Translations under genes and position numbers: made by a program
Assembly (NCBI GenBank): GCA_020633625.1
Contig: JACKDJ010000009.1
Span: 70,337 to 134,336, forward strand
DNA: 64,000 bases
Direction of reading: 5' to 3'
Source: Myxococcales bacterium
GTDB lineage: Bacteria; Myxococcota_A; Bradymonadia; REDH01
Notes under the pieces: model-generated
Database searches by the model: none
What the model was told of the DNA's origin: nothing
The model's input: only the letters and a program-made list of their open reading frames with translations
Shown: positions 8,117 to 17,272 of the stretch, one piece after another
How positions within the stretch are numbered: position 1 is the stretch's first letter
Layout: each line of letters begins with the position of its first letter

Positions 8117-9115
8117 ATGGATCGGAACCTCGCCCTCGAGATGGTCCGCGTGACCGAAGCCGCCGCGATCGCCGCCGCCCGTACGATGGGGCGCGGCGAC
8201 AGCCATCTGAGTGACGAGGCCGCAGTCAGCGCGATGCGGAGCGCGTTCTCGTCGCTCGACATCGACGGCACGATCGTGATCGGCGAGGGGGAGCGCGACG
8301 AGGCCCCGATGCTCTTCATCGGTGAGCGAGTGGGCCGTCGCGCGCCCTCGTCTCCGAAGCTCGACATCGCGCTCGACCCGCTCGAGGGGACCGGGCTGTG
8401 TGCGTACGGGCGCGCGGGCGCCCTCGCAGTCATTGCCGCGGCGCCCGAGGGGTGCCTGATGCACGCCCCCGACACCTACATGGACAAGATCGCGGTCGGC
8501 CCCTCCGGTCGAGGCGTAATCGACATCCGGCGCACGCCCACGGAGAACCTGCGTGCGCTCGCCGACGCGAAGGGCGTCGAGATCCCGGACCTCACCGTCA
8601 TCGTGCTCGACCGCTCGCGGCACGAGGACCTGATCAAAGAGGTCCGCGAGGCGGGCGCGCGAATCAAGCTGATCCAGGACGGAGACGTCCACGCCGCGAT
8701 CGCGACGTGCAAGGACGAGACCGGCATCGACATGCTGCTCGGCATCGGTGGGGCCCCGGAGGGGGTTCTGGCGGCGGCGGCGCTCAAGTGCATCGGTGGC
8801 GACATGCAGGGGCAGCTCGTGTTCCGCAACGAGCGCGAGCGCGAGCGCGCCCGCGTGATGATGGGCGAGGGTGACATTCACCGTGTCCTCGACATCGACG
8901 ATCTGGCCCACGGGGACATCGTCTTCGCTGCGACCGGTGTCACCACCGGCGACATGCTTCGCGGCGTGCGCTTTCACGGCGGCGGCTGCCATACGCACTC
9001 GATCGTCATGCGCGCGACGTCGGGCACCGTGCGGTTCATCGAGGCTCAGCACAACTTCCTCCGCAAGCCGAACTACAACGACGAGGGCTTGCTCGACGGC
9101 CCCGCGTCGGAGTGA
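8117..9115 (+). CDS. glpX: Fructose-1,6-bisphosphatase, class II
   Basis: 332 residues from the ATG at 8117, chosen because ggag lies 6 bases upstream and the protein then begins MDRNLALEMVRVTEAAA, as GlpX proteins do. Metal and substrate motifs include GEGERDEAPM, the DPLEGTGLCA motif, and GGAPEGVLAAAALKCIGG. The enzyme removes the 1-phosphate of fructose 1,6-bisphosphate in gluconeogenesis (and sedoheptulose bisphosphate in some bacteria). It stands alone in its direction, divergent from the membrane kinase, with no terminator that I can recognise before the next gene. Confidence 0.95.
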   Translation: MDRNLALEMVRVTEAAAIAAARTMGRGDSHLSDEAAVSAMRSAFSSLDIDGTIVIGEGERDEAPMLFIGERVGRRAPSSPKLDIALDPLEGTGLCAYGRAGALAVIAAAPEGCLMHAPDTYMDKIAVGPSGRGVIDIRRTPTENLRALADAKGVEIPDLTVIVLDRSRHEDLIKEVREAGARIKLIQDGDVHAAIATCKDETGIDMLLGIGGAPEGVLAAAALKCIGGDMQGQLVFRNERERERARVMMGEGDIHRVLDIDDLAHGDIVFAATGVTTGDMLRGVRFHGGGCHTHSIVMRATSGTVRFIEAQHNFLRKPNYNDEGLLDGPASE

Positions 9116-9212
9116 GCCGCAGTCGGGCTTCGGCACGCAGATGCTGAACCTGGGTGCCCGAGCGCCAAGAAATCGGCGCGAGACACGGTGTCAAATCGCG
9201 CCTTGACCGCGC

Positions 9213-9242
9213 TTGACAACCGATCACGCGGCTAAGTAACTA
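9213..9242 (+). promoter_or_regulatory. Candidate sigma-70 type promoter
   Basis: TTGACA at 9213-9218 is followed by the A/T-rich string taagtaactat at 9233-9243, standing out in GC-rich DNA 40-70 bases before the sigma region 4 gene. The -10 element is not a good match and the spacing to it is unclear. The same ttgacaaccga string recurs upstream of actA at 46575. Confidence 0.3.
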
Positions 9243-9282
9243 TCCCACCCGACCCTGCAGCCAACGCCCCCCGAGTAGTCGA

Positions 9283-9729
9283 ATGGCCGAAAAGAAGAAG
9301 GGCATCACGCCCTCCGGCGTCGCTCGACGCAAGGGGAGGAAGGGCCTTCGGCGATCGAAGACACTCGCAGCGCGTCGGCTCTCCCGGGACGAGCTTCGCG
9401 AGGCCAACGGTATCCTCACCGAGCTCGCGCACCTCCGCCCGCAGACGCGAGCCGACTGCGTCGGGCTCGAGCGGCCCTGCCCGTGGGTCGCCTGCAAGTA
9501 CCATCTCTACCTCGACATCAACCCCGAGACGGGCACCATCAAGCTCAACTTCCCCGACCTCGAGGTCTGGGAGATGGACGAGACGTGCGCCCTCGATGTC
9601 GCCGACCGCGGCGGCATCACCCTCGAGGAGGTCGGAGAGATCCTGAACCTCACCCGCGAACGCATCCGCCAGGTCGAGGTCCTCGGGATGGAGAAGCTGC
9701 GCGGCGACTACGAAGAGTTCAAGGACTGA
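9283..9729 (+). CDS. Stand-alone sigma-70 region 4-like DNA-binding protein
   Basis: 148 residues. The first 35 are strongly basic (MAEKKKGITPSGVARRKGRK). A Cys-containing central part (RPCPWVACKYHLYLDI, then ETCAL) is followed by a region 4 helix-turn-helix: ITLEEVGEILNLTRERIRQV and EVLGMEKLR. This matches the -35 recognition helix pair of housekeeping sigma factors. Regions 1 to 3 are absent, so it cannot act as a normal sigma factor alone. Small proteins of this kind occur in deltaproteobacteria and in some phages, to my recollection without a well-established function. It may bind -35-like DNA or the RNA polymerase beta flap. purH starts 85 bases downstream. Confidence 0.8.
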   Translation: MAEKKKGITPSGVARRKGRKGLRRSKTLAARRLSRDELREANGILTELAHLRPQTRADCVGLERPCPWVACKYHLYLDINPETGTIKLNFPDLEVWEMDETCALDVADRGGITLEEVGEILNLTRERIRQVEVLGMEKLRGDYEEFKD

Positions 9730-9814
9730 CGCCCGCCGCCGCCGGCGCGGACACCGCGTTGACGGACCGACCGTCCAGGGGTAGACGGCACCCGCCCTCA
9801 GCCCCAACGACCGC

Positions 9815-11350
9815 ATGATCGCCGCGCGCCGAGCCCTGCTCTCCGTCTCCGACAAGCGCGGGATCGTCCCGTTCGCGCGCGCACTGCACGCCGCCGGGTT
9901 CGAGCTCGTCTCGACCGGAGGCACGTTTCGTACGCTGCGCGACGCCGGCGTCGAGGTCCGCTACGTCACCGAGATCACCGGACACCCCGAGGTGTTCGAC
10001 GGACGCGTAAAGACTCTCCACCCGCGCGTCCACGGCGGCATCCTCTATCGCCGAGATATCGAGACCCACGTCGACCAGGCAAACGATCACGACATCGCCC
10101 CGATCGATATCGTGGCCGTCAACCTCTATCCCTTCCGGCAGACCGTCGCCGCCGAGCACGTCACCGAGGTCGATGCGATCGAGCAGATCGACATCGGTGG
10201 CCCCGCGATGGTCCGCGCCGCCGCCAAGAACTTCGCCTCGGTGACCGTCGTCGTCTCTCCCGACGACTACGACGGAGTGGCCGCGGAGCTGGCCGCGAAC
10301 GGCTCCACCTCCCTCGAGACCCGTCGCGCCCTCGCCCTCGCAGCGTTTCGACACACGGCCGACTACGACACCGCCATTGCGACCTGGCTCGCGCGAGACG
10401 AAGGCAGCTTGCCCAGCGCACTCGGCATGCAGCTCGCCAAGGTCGATGACCTCCGCTACGGCGAGAACCCGCATCAGGCCGCCGCGCTCTACGCGCCCAA
10501 CGCGGCGCCGCCGCTCGGCGGGGCGACCTCATTTCAGGGCAAAGCGCTCTCGTACAACAACCTCGTCGACCTCGACGCCGCCGTCGCGTGTGTCGCCGAG
10601 TTCGACGAGCCCGCGGCGGTCGTCGTCAAGCACACCAATCCGTGCGGCGTGGGGCGACACAGCGACTCGGCGCTCGAGGCCTGGCGCCTCGCGCTCGCCG
10701 GTGATCCGGTGTCCGCTTTCGGAGGCATTGTCGCCCTGAACCGGACCGTCGACCTCGCGCTGGCGCGCGAGCTCGCCGACATCTTCCTCGAGGTCGTCGC
10801 GGCGCCGGGCTTTGATGCAGACGCGCTCGAGCTGCTGTCCGCCAAGAAGGCACTGCGAGTACTCAGCGTTCCGCTCGGTCTCGCCGCAGACGTGCCGCAG
10901 CTCCGCCACACACTGTTCGGGTTCGTCGCGCAGACACCCGATCCGCGAATCCGTGACGCCGCGGAGCGCTGGGACGTCGTCACGGCACGCGCGCCGTCGC
11001 CCGACGAGGCCGCCGCGCTCCGCTTTCTGTGGCCCGTCTGCAAGCACGTGAAGTCGAACGCCATCGTCGTCGGCGCGGCCGACCGCACGTTCGGCGTCGG
11101 CGCAGGGCAGACCTCGCGCGTGGACGCGGCGCGCCTCGCGACGCAGAAGGCCACCGGGCCCCTCAGCGGCGCCGCCGCCGCGAGCGACGCGTTCTTCCCG
11201 TTTCGCGACGGTCTCGATGTCCTCGCCGACGCCGGCATCACCGCCGTCGTTCAGCCCGGCGGCTCGAAGCGCGACGACGAGGTGATCGCCGCATGCAACG
11301 AGCGCGGGGTCGCGATGGTCTTCACCGGACACCGGCACTTTCGCCACTGA
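9815..11350 (+). CDS. purH: Bifunctional AICAR transformylase / IMP cyclohydrolase
   Basis: 511 residues, the usual length. The N-terminal IMP cyclohydrolase (MGS-like) domain begins ALLSVSDKRGIVPFAR. The C-terminal AICAR transformylase domain has the DLRYGENPHQAA segment and the KHTNPCG catalytic motif (the Lys-His pair). The enzyme carries out the last two steps of IMP synthesis. It ends 7 bases before purD, so the two form a purine operon. Confidence 0.97.
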   Translation: MIAARRALLSVSDKRGIVPFARALHAAGFELVSTGGTFRTLRDAGVEVRYVTEITGHPEVFDGRVKTLHPRVHGGILYRRDIETHVDQANDHDIAPIDIVAVNLYPFRQTVAAEHVTEVDAIEQIDIGGPAMVRAAAKNFASVTVVVSPDDYDGVAAELAANGSTSLETRRALALAAFRHTADYDTAIATWLARDEGSLPSALGMQLAKVDDLRYGENPHQAAALYAPNAAPPLGGATSFQGKALSYNNLVDLDAAVACVAEFDEPAAVVVKHTNPCGVGRHSDSALEAWRLALAGDPVSAFGGIVALNRTVDLALARELADIFLEVVAAPGFDADALELLSAKKALRVLSVPLGLAADVPQLRHTLFGFVAQTPDPRIRDAAERWDVVTARAPSPDEAAALRFLWPVCKHVKSNAIVVGAADRTFGVGAGQTSRVDAARLATQKATGPLSGAAAASDAFFPFRDGLDVLADAGITAVVQPGGSKRDDEVIAACNERGVAMVFTGHRHFRH

Positions 11351-11357
11351 GGCACCC

Positions 11358-12638
11358 GTGAGAGCACTCGTCGTCGGCGCCGGAGGCCGCGAGCACGCGC
11401 TCGCGTGGAAGCTCGCGAGCGAGCCCGGAGTGTCCCGCGTCTTCGTCGCGCCCGGCAACCCCGGCACGGCCGCGGACCCGCGGCTCGAGAACGTCGCGCT
11501 ATCCGGTGACGCGCTCGTGGACTTCGCAGTGCGCGAGGTCGACCTCGTCGTCGTCGGCCCGGAGGCGCCCCTCGTCGCGGGCCTCGCAGACCGCCTCCGT
11601 GCCCACGGTGTCGCGGTCGTTGGCCCCGGCGCTGACGGCGCGCGGCTCGAGGCTTCGAAGGCTTTCTGCAAAGAGGTCCTCGAGGCCGCCGGCGTCCCGA
11701 CGGCCGCGTACGCCCGCGTCGCCACGCACGAGGAGATCGACGCTTTCGCCGATGCGTTCCGCGGCGACGCGCTCGTGGTCAAGGCCGACGGGCTCGCCGC
11801 CGGAAAGGGGGTCATCGTCTGCGACTCCGTCGCAGAAGCTCGCGACGCCGCGCACGCGATGCTCCGCGACCGTCCCTTTGGTGAAGCCAGCGACACACTC
11901 GTCCTCGAGGAGCGTCTGATCGGCGTCGAGACGAGCTACATCGTTCTTACCGACGGTAAGCGCTTCGCCGCGCTGCCGACGTCGCAAGACCACAAGCGAC
12001 TGCGCGACGGGGACGAGGGCCCGAACACAGGCGGGATGGGCGCCTACTCGCCAGCCCCCTTCGTCGACGACGCGACCGCAGCGGAGATCGAGCAGCGCTG
12101 CATCGAACCCACCCTCCGAGAGCTCGCTCGTCGCGGGATCGACTATCGCGGCTTCCTCTACGCAGGGGTCATGCTCACCGCAGCCGGCCCCAAGGTCCTC
12201 GAGTACAATGTCCGGCTCGGCGACCCCGAGACGCAGGCGCTGATGATGGCGCTCGGCGGCGGCTTCGCGGCGGCGCTCGACCAGGCGGCTCGCGGTGAGC
12301 TTCGGACCGAGCGCTTCGTCGGTTGTCGGCCGGCCGCCGTCGTTGTCATGGCCGCCGAGGGATACCCGGAGGCCCCGGTGAGCGGGGCCACAATCGACGG
12401 CGTCGACGCAGCAACCGCGGACGGCCGCGTCCACGTCTTTCACGCGGGCACGCGTACCGACGCTTCCGGCGCGCTCGTCGCCGCCGGAGGTCGCGTCCTT
12501 GGCGTCACGGCAGCCGGTGACAGCCCCGAGGACGCCCTCGCTGCGGTCTACCGCGGCGTGTCGCACATCGACTGGGCCGGCGCGCAGTACCGTCGCGACA
12601 TCGGCCGTCAGCTCCGGATCGACGCCCACATCGAGTAG
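11358..12638 (+). CDS. purD: Phosphoribosylamine-glycine ligase
   Basis: 426 residues from a GTG 7 bases after purH. The N-terminal domain begins MRALVVGAGGREHALAWKL. The ATP-grasp core includes VVKADGLAAGKGV, the GPNTGGMGAYSP motif and the metal-binding YNVRLGDPETQ. GARS joins glycine to phosphoribosylamine, the second step of purine synthesis. All motifs are intact. Being downstream of purH, it is probably co-transcribed and translated with it. Confidence 0.97.
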   Translation: MRALVVGAGGREHALAWKLASEPGVSRVFVAPGNPGTAADPRLENVALSGDALVDFAVREVDLVVVGPEAPLVAGLADRLRAHGVAVVGPGADGARLEASKAFCKEVLEAAGVPTAAYARVATHEEIDAFADAFRGDALVVKADGLAAGKGVIVCDSVAEARDAAHAMLRDRPFGEASDTLVLEERLIGVETSYIVLTDGKRFAALPTSQDHKRLRDGDEGPNTGGMGAYSPAPFVDDATAAEIEQRCIEPTLRELARRGIDYRGFLYAGVMLTAAGPKVLEYNVRLGDPETQALMMALGGGFAAALDQAARGELRTERFVGCRPAAVVVMAAEGYPEAPVSGATIDGVDAATADGRVHVFHAGTRTDASGALVAAGGRVLGVTAAGDSPEDALAAVYRGVSHIDWAGAQYRRDIGRQLRIDAHIE

Positions 12639-12774
12639 GTGGCGCCCCCAGCGGGTGTACGCCGGCGCCGTCGTCGTGTAACGGTGGAGACGCCTGGGAG
12701 TGGCCTCGATGCGGCGGCCTCTCTTTTCCCGGCGCTCCGCGCCGTGCCGGTGACTCTTGTCTCGGCCGGAAGCA

Positions 12775-14028
12775 ATGCGCCGAACACGGAGTTCGCTAGT
12801 GTTTGATCACACTTGGCAGCGTGTCGCGATTCCCTCTGCGAGCATACTGGCCGGCCAACTCCTGCTCTGCTGCGCAGGAGATTCGGGCGGTCGAGGTGTC
12901 GAACGTGCAGATGTCGGGTCGGTCACAACCGACGTCGAGGGCGACCCGGGGGAGCCAGACATAGGCACTGACCCGGTCGACGCTCCACTGCCGACCTATG
13001 TCGCGGCCGAGCACGCCGGCCCTGCGCCGCCCGCCGGAGAGCTCGGGGGCCCGAGGGTCGATCTCACGGCCGACGAGCTTCAGCGATTCGAGGCGGGCCG
13101 CGCGCTCTTCGTCTACGAGTTCTCCTACCGGACGGGCCTCGGACCGTACTGGGAGGAGACATCCTGCGCGGCGTGTCACTTCGCCCCGGTGTTGGGCGGT
13201 GCAGGTGGGGGCAGGCTCCTGACCTTCGGGCCAGGAGAGGGCAACGACGTGGAGCACTATCCTCTGCACGCCGCCCCTGGCTTCGACCCGCTGATCGTCC
13301 CCCTCGACGCCAGCCTGGTGCGGCCCCGGCCTCTGTTCGGGCTCGGCCTGCTCGAATCGGTGCCCGACGAGCTCATCATTGCGGGCTGCGATCCGAACGA
13401 CGACGACGGCGACGGAGTTCGCGGGCGCGCGGCGATGGGGCGCGTCGGTCCGACGCTCGAGCTGTTCCGCCTGGGGTCCAAAGCCAACCAGCCCAGCGTC
13501 CGGAGCTTCACCGGCAACGCGCTGATCAGCGACATGGGCATCACGTCCGTCGACGGCGACGCGGCCGATGCGTTTGGGTCGGCAGATGACGACTCCGTGG
13601 CCGACCCCGAGGTCGAAGCCGATGTCATCGACCTCCTCGAGGCGTTCGTCGTGGGACTGGCGCCGCCACCTCCGTCCGGATCGGAGCCGCACGGAGAGGC
13701 GGTCTTCGTCGAGGTCGGCTGCGCCGCATGCCACCGGCGCGATCCCGGTCCGCAGGCGCCGGGCGCGTACACTGATCTCTGCCTTCACGACATGGGCGAC
13801 GACCTCGCGAACGGCATCCGCGACGCTGATGCGGGGCCGCGCGACTTCCGTACGCCCCCGCTGTGGGGGCTTCGGCACCAGGTGCTGCTCCTCCACGACG
13901 GGTCCGCACGCACGCCCGAACAAGCCATCGTGAGGCACGACGGAGAGGCGCGTTCGTCGCGCCAGGCCTACGAGGCCCTCGACTTAGCGGACCGCGACGC
14001 GCTCCTCGCCTTCCTCGACACCCTGTAG
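12775..14028 (+). CDS. Di-haem DUF1111 (thiol oxidoreductase-like) exported protein
   Basis: 417 residues from the ATG at 12775; a TTG at 12757 is also possible. A hydrophobic N-terminal segment ending LLLCCAGDSG suggests a lipoprotein or signal peptide. Two haem c sites are present, CAACH at residues 131-135 and CAACH at 316-320. The family motif GLGLLESVPDELI, followed by an Asp-rich loop (DPNDDDGDG), marks it as DUF1111, related to MauG and cytochrome c peroxidases. These are periplasmic redox enzymes whose substrate is mostly unknown. No partner gene such as an imelysin-like metal-uptake protein is next to it. Confidence 0.82.
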   Translation: MRRTRSSLVFDHTWQRVAIPSASILAGQLLLCCAGDSGGRGVERADVGSVTTDVEGDPGEPDIGTDPVDAPLPTYVAAEHAGPAPPAGELGGPRVDLTADELQRFEAGRALFVYEFSYRTGLGPYWEETSCAACHFAPVLGGAGGGRLLTFGPGEGNDVEHYPLHAAPGFDPLIVPLDASLVRPRPLFGLGLLESVPDELIIAGCDPNDDDGDGVRGRAAMGRVGPTLELFRLGSKANQPSVRSFTGNALISDMGITSVDGDAADAFGSADDDSVADPEVEADVIDLLEAFVVGLAPPPPSGSEPHGEAVFVEVGCAACHRRDPGPQAPGAYTDLCLHDMGDDLANGIRDADAGPRDFRTPPLWGLRHQVLLLHDGSARTPEQAIVRHDGEARSSRQAYEALDLADRDALLAFLDTL

Positions 14029-14068
14029 CCCCATTCGAGGGGCGTCACAGACGTTCCGGAGACCTTCC

Positions 14069-15241
14069 TCAGCCGCCGAAGAGCCGCTTGAACCAGGCGA
14101 TCAGCTTGGCGATCAGTCCCTGTGGTGCCGCTGTGGCCGGCTCGAGCGACGTCGCCGGGCCCGGAGACGGTGTGGCGCCGGCCGGGGCCGGCGGAGCGGC
14201 CGTCGCCGGCGGAGCGCTCGGCGCACCCCACCCTGGCTGCGGTGCTCGCGGGTCGTCGACCGGTGCGGGCGAGTCCTCGTGCTCGTCCACATCCGTGTCG
14301 ACGTCGTCGGCCGGCGGCGCCGGCTCCGCTTCGTCGGGGACCTCCGGAGCGGCATCGGCTGCCGGCGCAAGAAGCGAGGCGACGCCGTCCTCGGTCCGGT
14401 CATCGATCACGCCGGGTGCCCAGCTCGGGGCAGCGGCCTCCTCGCGGTCTCGGACCGGCGAGATGGGCCGAGAGGAGAGCGCGTCCGGGTGCGGCGGCTC
14501 GTTCGGGCCGCGGGCGATGCCGAGGCGCTCCAGCGCTTCGTTGACCGCGTCGACGGTCGACGAGCGCCCGGCGGTCCGGTTCGACGTGCTCGCCGCGCTT
14601 CGCGGCGGTGGGAGCGGCGCCGCGAGCGGGTCGAACCCCGGCGCTGGCTCGGCGACGAACTGCGGCTTGGCGGCGGGAGCCGTCGTCGCGAGCTCGTCGG
14701 GAGTTGCCGGAGCCGACGCTGCGAGCTCCGCGTCGGGCCCGGGCTCCGAATCGCCGGGGCCAAAGAAGCCCGCGGCAGTGTCCGCACCGACCGATGTGAA
14801 CGACCCGGTGAAGATGGAGTCGAAGGTCTCGTCGATCGCGGCCGCGATGGCCCCGAGCTCGGGCGCGCCCGGTCCTGCGGCCGGCGTCGGCAGGGGCTCC
14901 GGCTCCTCGACGGCTGCCTCGCTGCTCGTGTGGCGGACCTCCTTCTTTCGCGCGAGGATCTCTCCGACGAGGTCCTTCGAGCGGGGGTCGAGCCGAGTAA
15001 ACCGGATCACCATGCCGACGGTCTCGCCGGCCGAGTTCGTCCGCGCCTCCTGGACCACACCCTCGCCGCGAAGCACCGTCTCGCCATTTGCGATCTGGAT
15101 GTTCAGCGACACCGCGGTCCCCGGCTCCTCTGCGGACCGGGTGGGGAGAAGGATTCCGCCGGAGTAGTAGTATTGGCCCCAGCCCTGGACGTACTCGTCG
15201 AGCGTCGAGAACTTGGAGAGCTTTGCCTTGATGGCTCTCAT
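14069..15241 (-). CDS. PilZ-domain protein with long acidic Pro/Ala tail
   Basis: 390 residues from the ATG at 15241. Residues 10-110 are a PilZ-like domain of the type recurring in Myxococcus (TIGR02266-like): an opening GGILLPTRSAEEPGT, the NIQIANGETVLRGEGVVQEA strand, and GMVIRFTRLDPRSKDLV. The canonical c-di-GMP RxxxR and D/NxSxxG motifs are not obvious. About 250 residues of low-complexity Pro, Ala, Glu and Asp follow. It ends in a short amphipathic helix, LIAKLIAWFKRLFGG, that could reach a membrane. It is the last of three genes on this strand after pilT and a beta-barrel gene, so a motility role is likely but not shown. Confidence 0.75.
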   Translation of the reverse strand: MRAIKAKLSKFSTLDEYVQGWGQYYYSGGILLPTRSAEEPGTAVSLNIQIANGETVLRGEGVVQEARTNSAGETVGMVIRFTRLDPRSKDLVGEILARKKEVRHTSSEAAVEEPEPLPTPAAGPGAPELGAIAAAIDETFDSIFTGSFTSVGADTAAGFFGPGDSEPGPDAELAASAPATPDELATTAPAAKPQFVAEPAPGFDPLAAPLPPPRSAASTSNRTAGRSSTVDAVNEALERLGIARGPNEPPHPDALSSRPISPVRDREEAAAPSWAPGVIDDRTEDGVASLLAPAADAAPEVPDEAEPAPPADDVDTDVDEHEDSPAPVDDPRAPQPGWGAPSAPPATAAPPAPAGATPSPGPATSLEPATAAPQGLIAKLIAWFKRLFGG

Positions 15242-15272
15242 GCGAACGCTGGTTTGGGAACTCTTCTGCGCA

Positions 15273-16100
15273 TCAGTACGCGTAACCGAGCGTGAACACA
15301 AAACTCTGGAACCGGTCGGTCGACTCGCTGTCTTCCCGGTCCGTGTTCCGATCCGGACGGTAGGTCGTCGAGTACCGGCTGAGCTCGAACCCCAGCTTGC
15401 CGTAGAGTCCGAGCGCGCTGCGGTAGCCGAGCCCAGCCTTCACGCCGAGCCCGAACGACGAGGCGCTGTCGCCGTACGGCTCCACTGTGCTTCCAATGTC
15501 GACCGAGGGGCGGACGCCGAGGCCAAGGTCGACGGTCAGGCCTGTCGGTCCGGGGGCCCATGCGCCGGCGAGGCCAACGTCTACGCCGCGGTAGAACGAG
15601 TTTCGGTACAGGGAGTTGTAGGCGAGCCCGACCTCTTCGGCGCGCCAGCCAACCGACGGAGTGAGAGTCAGCGCGTCACTGACGCGCCACTCGTAGCGTG
15701 CCCCGAAGTGCGTGATGTCGTGCCGAGTCGGGACGTCGAAGTCGTAGGTCTCGTCCTCGACCTCGACGGCGGCGACGGTGTTCAGTGTGTGCTTGGTGGT
15801 TCGAAGCTCGACGCCCAACCCGCTCGCGACGTGGTCGCGGGCGAAGAGCGCGACCGGAAACACCACGAGCCCCACCGAGAGCCCGGGGTAGAACGGTGCA
15901 TCGAACAGCACCTCGCTGGGTCCGCGCAGCTCAAACGTCCGACCGGTCGCGTCGAGCGCCAGCTCCGCGCGGACGCGGTCGCGTGGCTGCTCGTCCGCTG
16001 CGGCTCCCGCCGGGAGCAGGGCCGCCGCCGTCGTAACGAAGACGAGCGCGGCCGCAGGGCAGCGGCGCGACGAGAGGCGAAAGGCGACGCTAAAAGTCAT
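15273..16100 (-). CDS. Predicted outer-membrane beta-barrel protein
   Basis: 275 residues from the ATG at 16100, which overlaps the end of pilT by 11 bases. A signal peptide (ALVFVTTAAALLPAGAAA) precedes alternating amphipathic strands rich in Gly, Tyr and Phe, such as ITHFGARYEWRVSDAL and GLGVKAGLGYRSALGLYGKL. The protein ends FTLGYAY with a C-terminal aromatic, as outer-membrane barrels do. No enzyme motif is seen. The overlap with pilT suggests coupled expression; a link to pilus function is inference only. Confidence 0.72.
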   Translation of the reverse strand: MTFSVAFRLSSRRCPAAALVFVTTAAALLPAGAAADEQPRDRVRAELALDATGRTFELRGPSEVLFDAPFYPGLSVGLVVFPVALFARDHVASGLGVELRTTKHTLNTVAAVEVEDETYDFDVPTRHDITHFGARYEWRVSDALTLTPSVGWRAEEVGLAYNSLYRNSFYRGVDVGLAGAWAPGPTGLTVDLGLGVRPSVDIGSTVEPYGDSASSFGLGVKAGLGYRSALGLYGKLGFELSRYSTTYRPDRNTDREDSESTDRFQSFVFTLGYAY

Positions 16101-17250
16101 CAAAGTCGAACGTCGGTTCGGGGGCGTTTCCTGAGCCCTGGTACGTGGGCTCCCATGCACCGCCGCCGCCGGCGCTGCCGTCGATACCAGAGACCTTGAG
16201 TGCGAAGTCGTCTGGGTTCGACGTCTGCGCGATGGCCTCCTCGTAAGAGATCCGACCGGCGTTGAGCAGCGCGAGGAGCGACTGGTCGAAAGACTGCATG
16301 CCGTAGGTGTCCTTGCCGGCCTCGAGCGCTTCGCGGATCTCGCGCTGTCGGTTTTCGTCGGCGATCAGCTCGCGGATACGAGCGGTCGACATCATCACCT
16401 CGACGGCGGGGATGCGTCCACCATCGACGGTTGGGACGAGGCGCTGGGAGATTACCCCTTTGAGCATTCCGGACAGACCCAGCCGGACGGTGTGCTGCTG
16501 GTGCGGCGGGAAGACGTTCACCAAGCGGCTGATCGTCTCGGCGCAGTCGGTCGTGTGCAGGGTGGCGAGGACGAGGTGCCCCGTCTCAGCAGCTGTGAGG
16601 CCGATCTCGATGGTCTCGAGGTCTCTCATTTCGCCGACGAGCATGACGTCTGGGTCTTGTCGCAGCGCTGCGCGGAGGGCAGAGGCGAACGACTCGCAGT
16701 CGGTGCCGACCTCGCGCTGATTCACGACCGAGCGCTTGTCCCGGATCAAGAACTCGATCGGGTCCTCGATCGTGATGATGTGGTCGGACCGCGTCGTGTT
16801 GATGTGCTCGATGATCGCGGCGAGCGTCGTGGACTTTCCGGAGCCGGTCGTGCCGGTGACGAGGATGAGGCCGCGTCGGTTGTCCGCGATCCGCTTGACC
16901 GACTCGGGCAGCCCGAGCGAGTCGATCGTCTGGATCTTGTATGGGATGACGCGGAGGACCATCCCGACGGCGTTGCGCTGCTGGAAGACGTTGACGCGGA
17001 ATCGGCCGACGCCAGGGAGGCCGTACGCGAAGTCCACGTCGTGTCGCTGCTTGAACGTCGCCTGTTGGTGCGCCGTCATCAGGCTCAGCGCCGTCTTCGC
17101 GATCTCCTCGGGGGTGAGCCGCGCGGCGTCACGCAGGGGCAGGAGCTGCCCGTTGACCCGAAACATCGGCGGAAGGCCGGCCTTCACATGGATGTCGCTG
17201 GCGCCGCCCTTGATGGCGACCTGCAGCACCTGATTCAGGTCGAACGACAT
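16090..17250 (-). CDS. pilT: Type IV pilus retraction ATPase
   Basis: 386 residues, close to the usual PilT length plus about 40 C-terminal residues. N-terminal ASDIHVKAGLPPMFRVNGQL is the PilT N-domain. The Walker A motif is GTTGSGKST, followed by the Asp box TIEDPIEFL, Walker B DPDVMLVGEMRD and the His box HLVLATLHT. The MQSFDQSL sequence near the C-terminus and the AIRNLIR-related element (ARIRELIAD) fit PilT more than PilB. The enzyme depolymerises the pilus at the inner membrane. It is 132 bases downstream of recA, with a large inverted repeat between them. Confidence 0.95.
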   Translation of the reverse strand: MSFDLNQVLQVAIKGGASDIHVKAGLPPMFRVNGQLLPLRDAARLTPEEIAKTALSLMTAHQQATFKQRHDVDFAYGLPGVGRFRVNVFQQRNAVGMVLRVIPYKIQTIDSLGLPESVKRIADNRRGLILVTGTTGSGKSTTLAAIIEHINTTRSDHIITIEDPIEFLIRDKRSVVNQREVGTDCESFASALRAALRQDPDVMLVGEMRDLETIEIGLTAAETGHLVLATLHTTDCAETISRLVNVFPPHQQHTVRLGLSGMLKGVISQRLVPTVDGGRIPAVEVMMSTARIRELIADENRQREIREALEAGKDTYGMQSFDQSLLALLNAGRISYEEAIAQTSNPDDFALKVSGIDGSAGGGGAWEPTYQGSGNAPEPTFDFDDF

Positions 17251-17272
17251 GGTCGAAAACCGGGGGGTCGAG

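Noticed and set aside
8000..9136. A minus-strand frame over glpX
   Set aside because: Antisense of glpX; no ribosome site and no recognisable motif.
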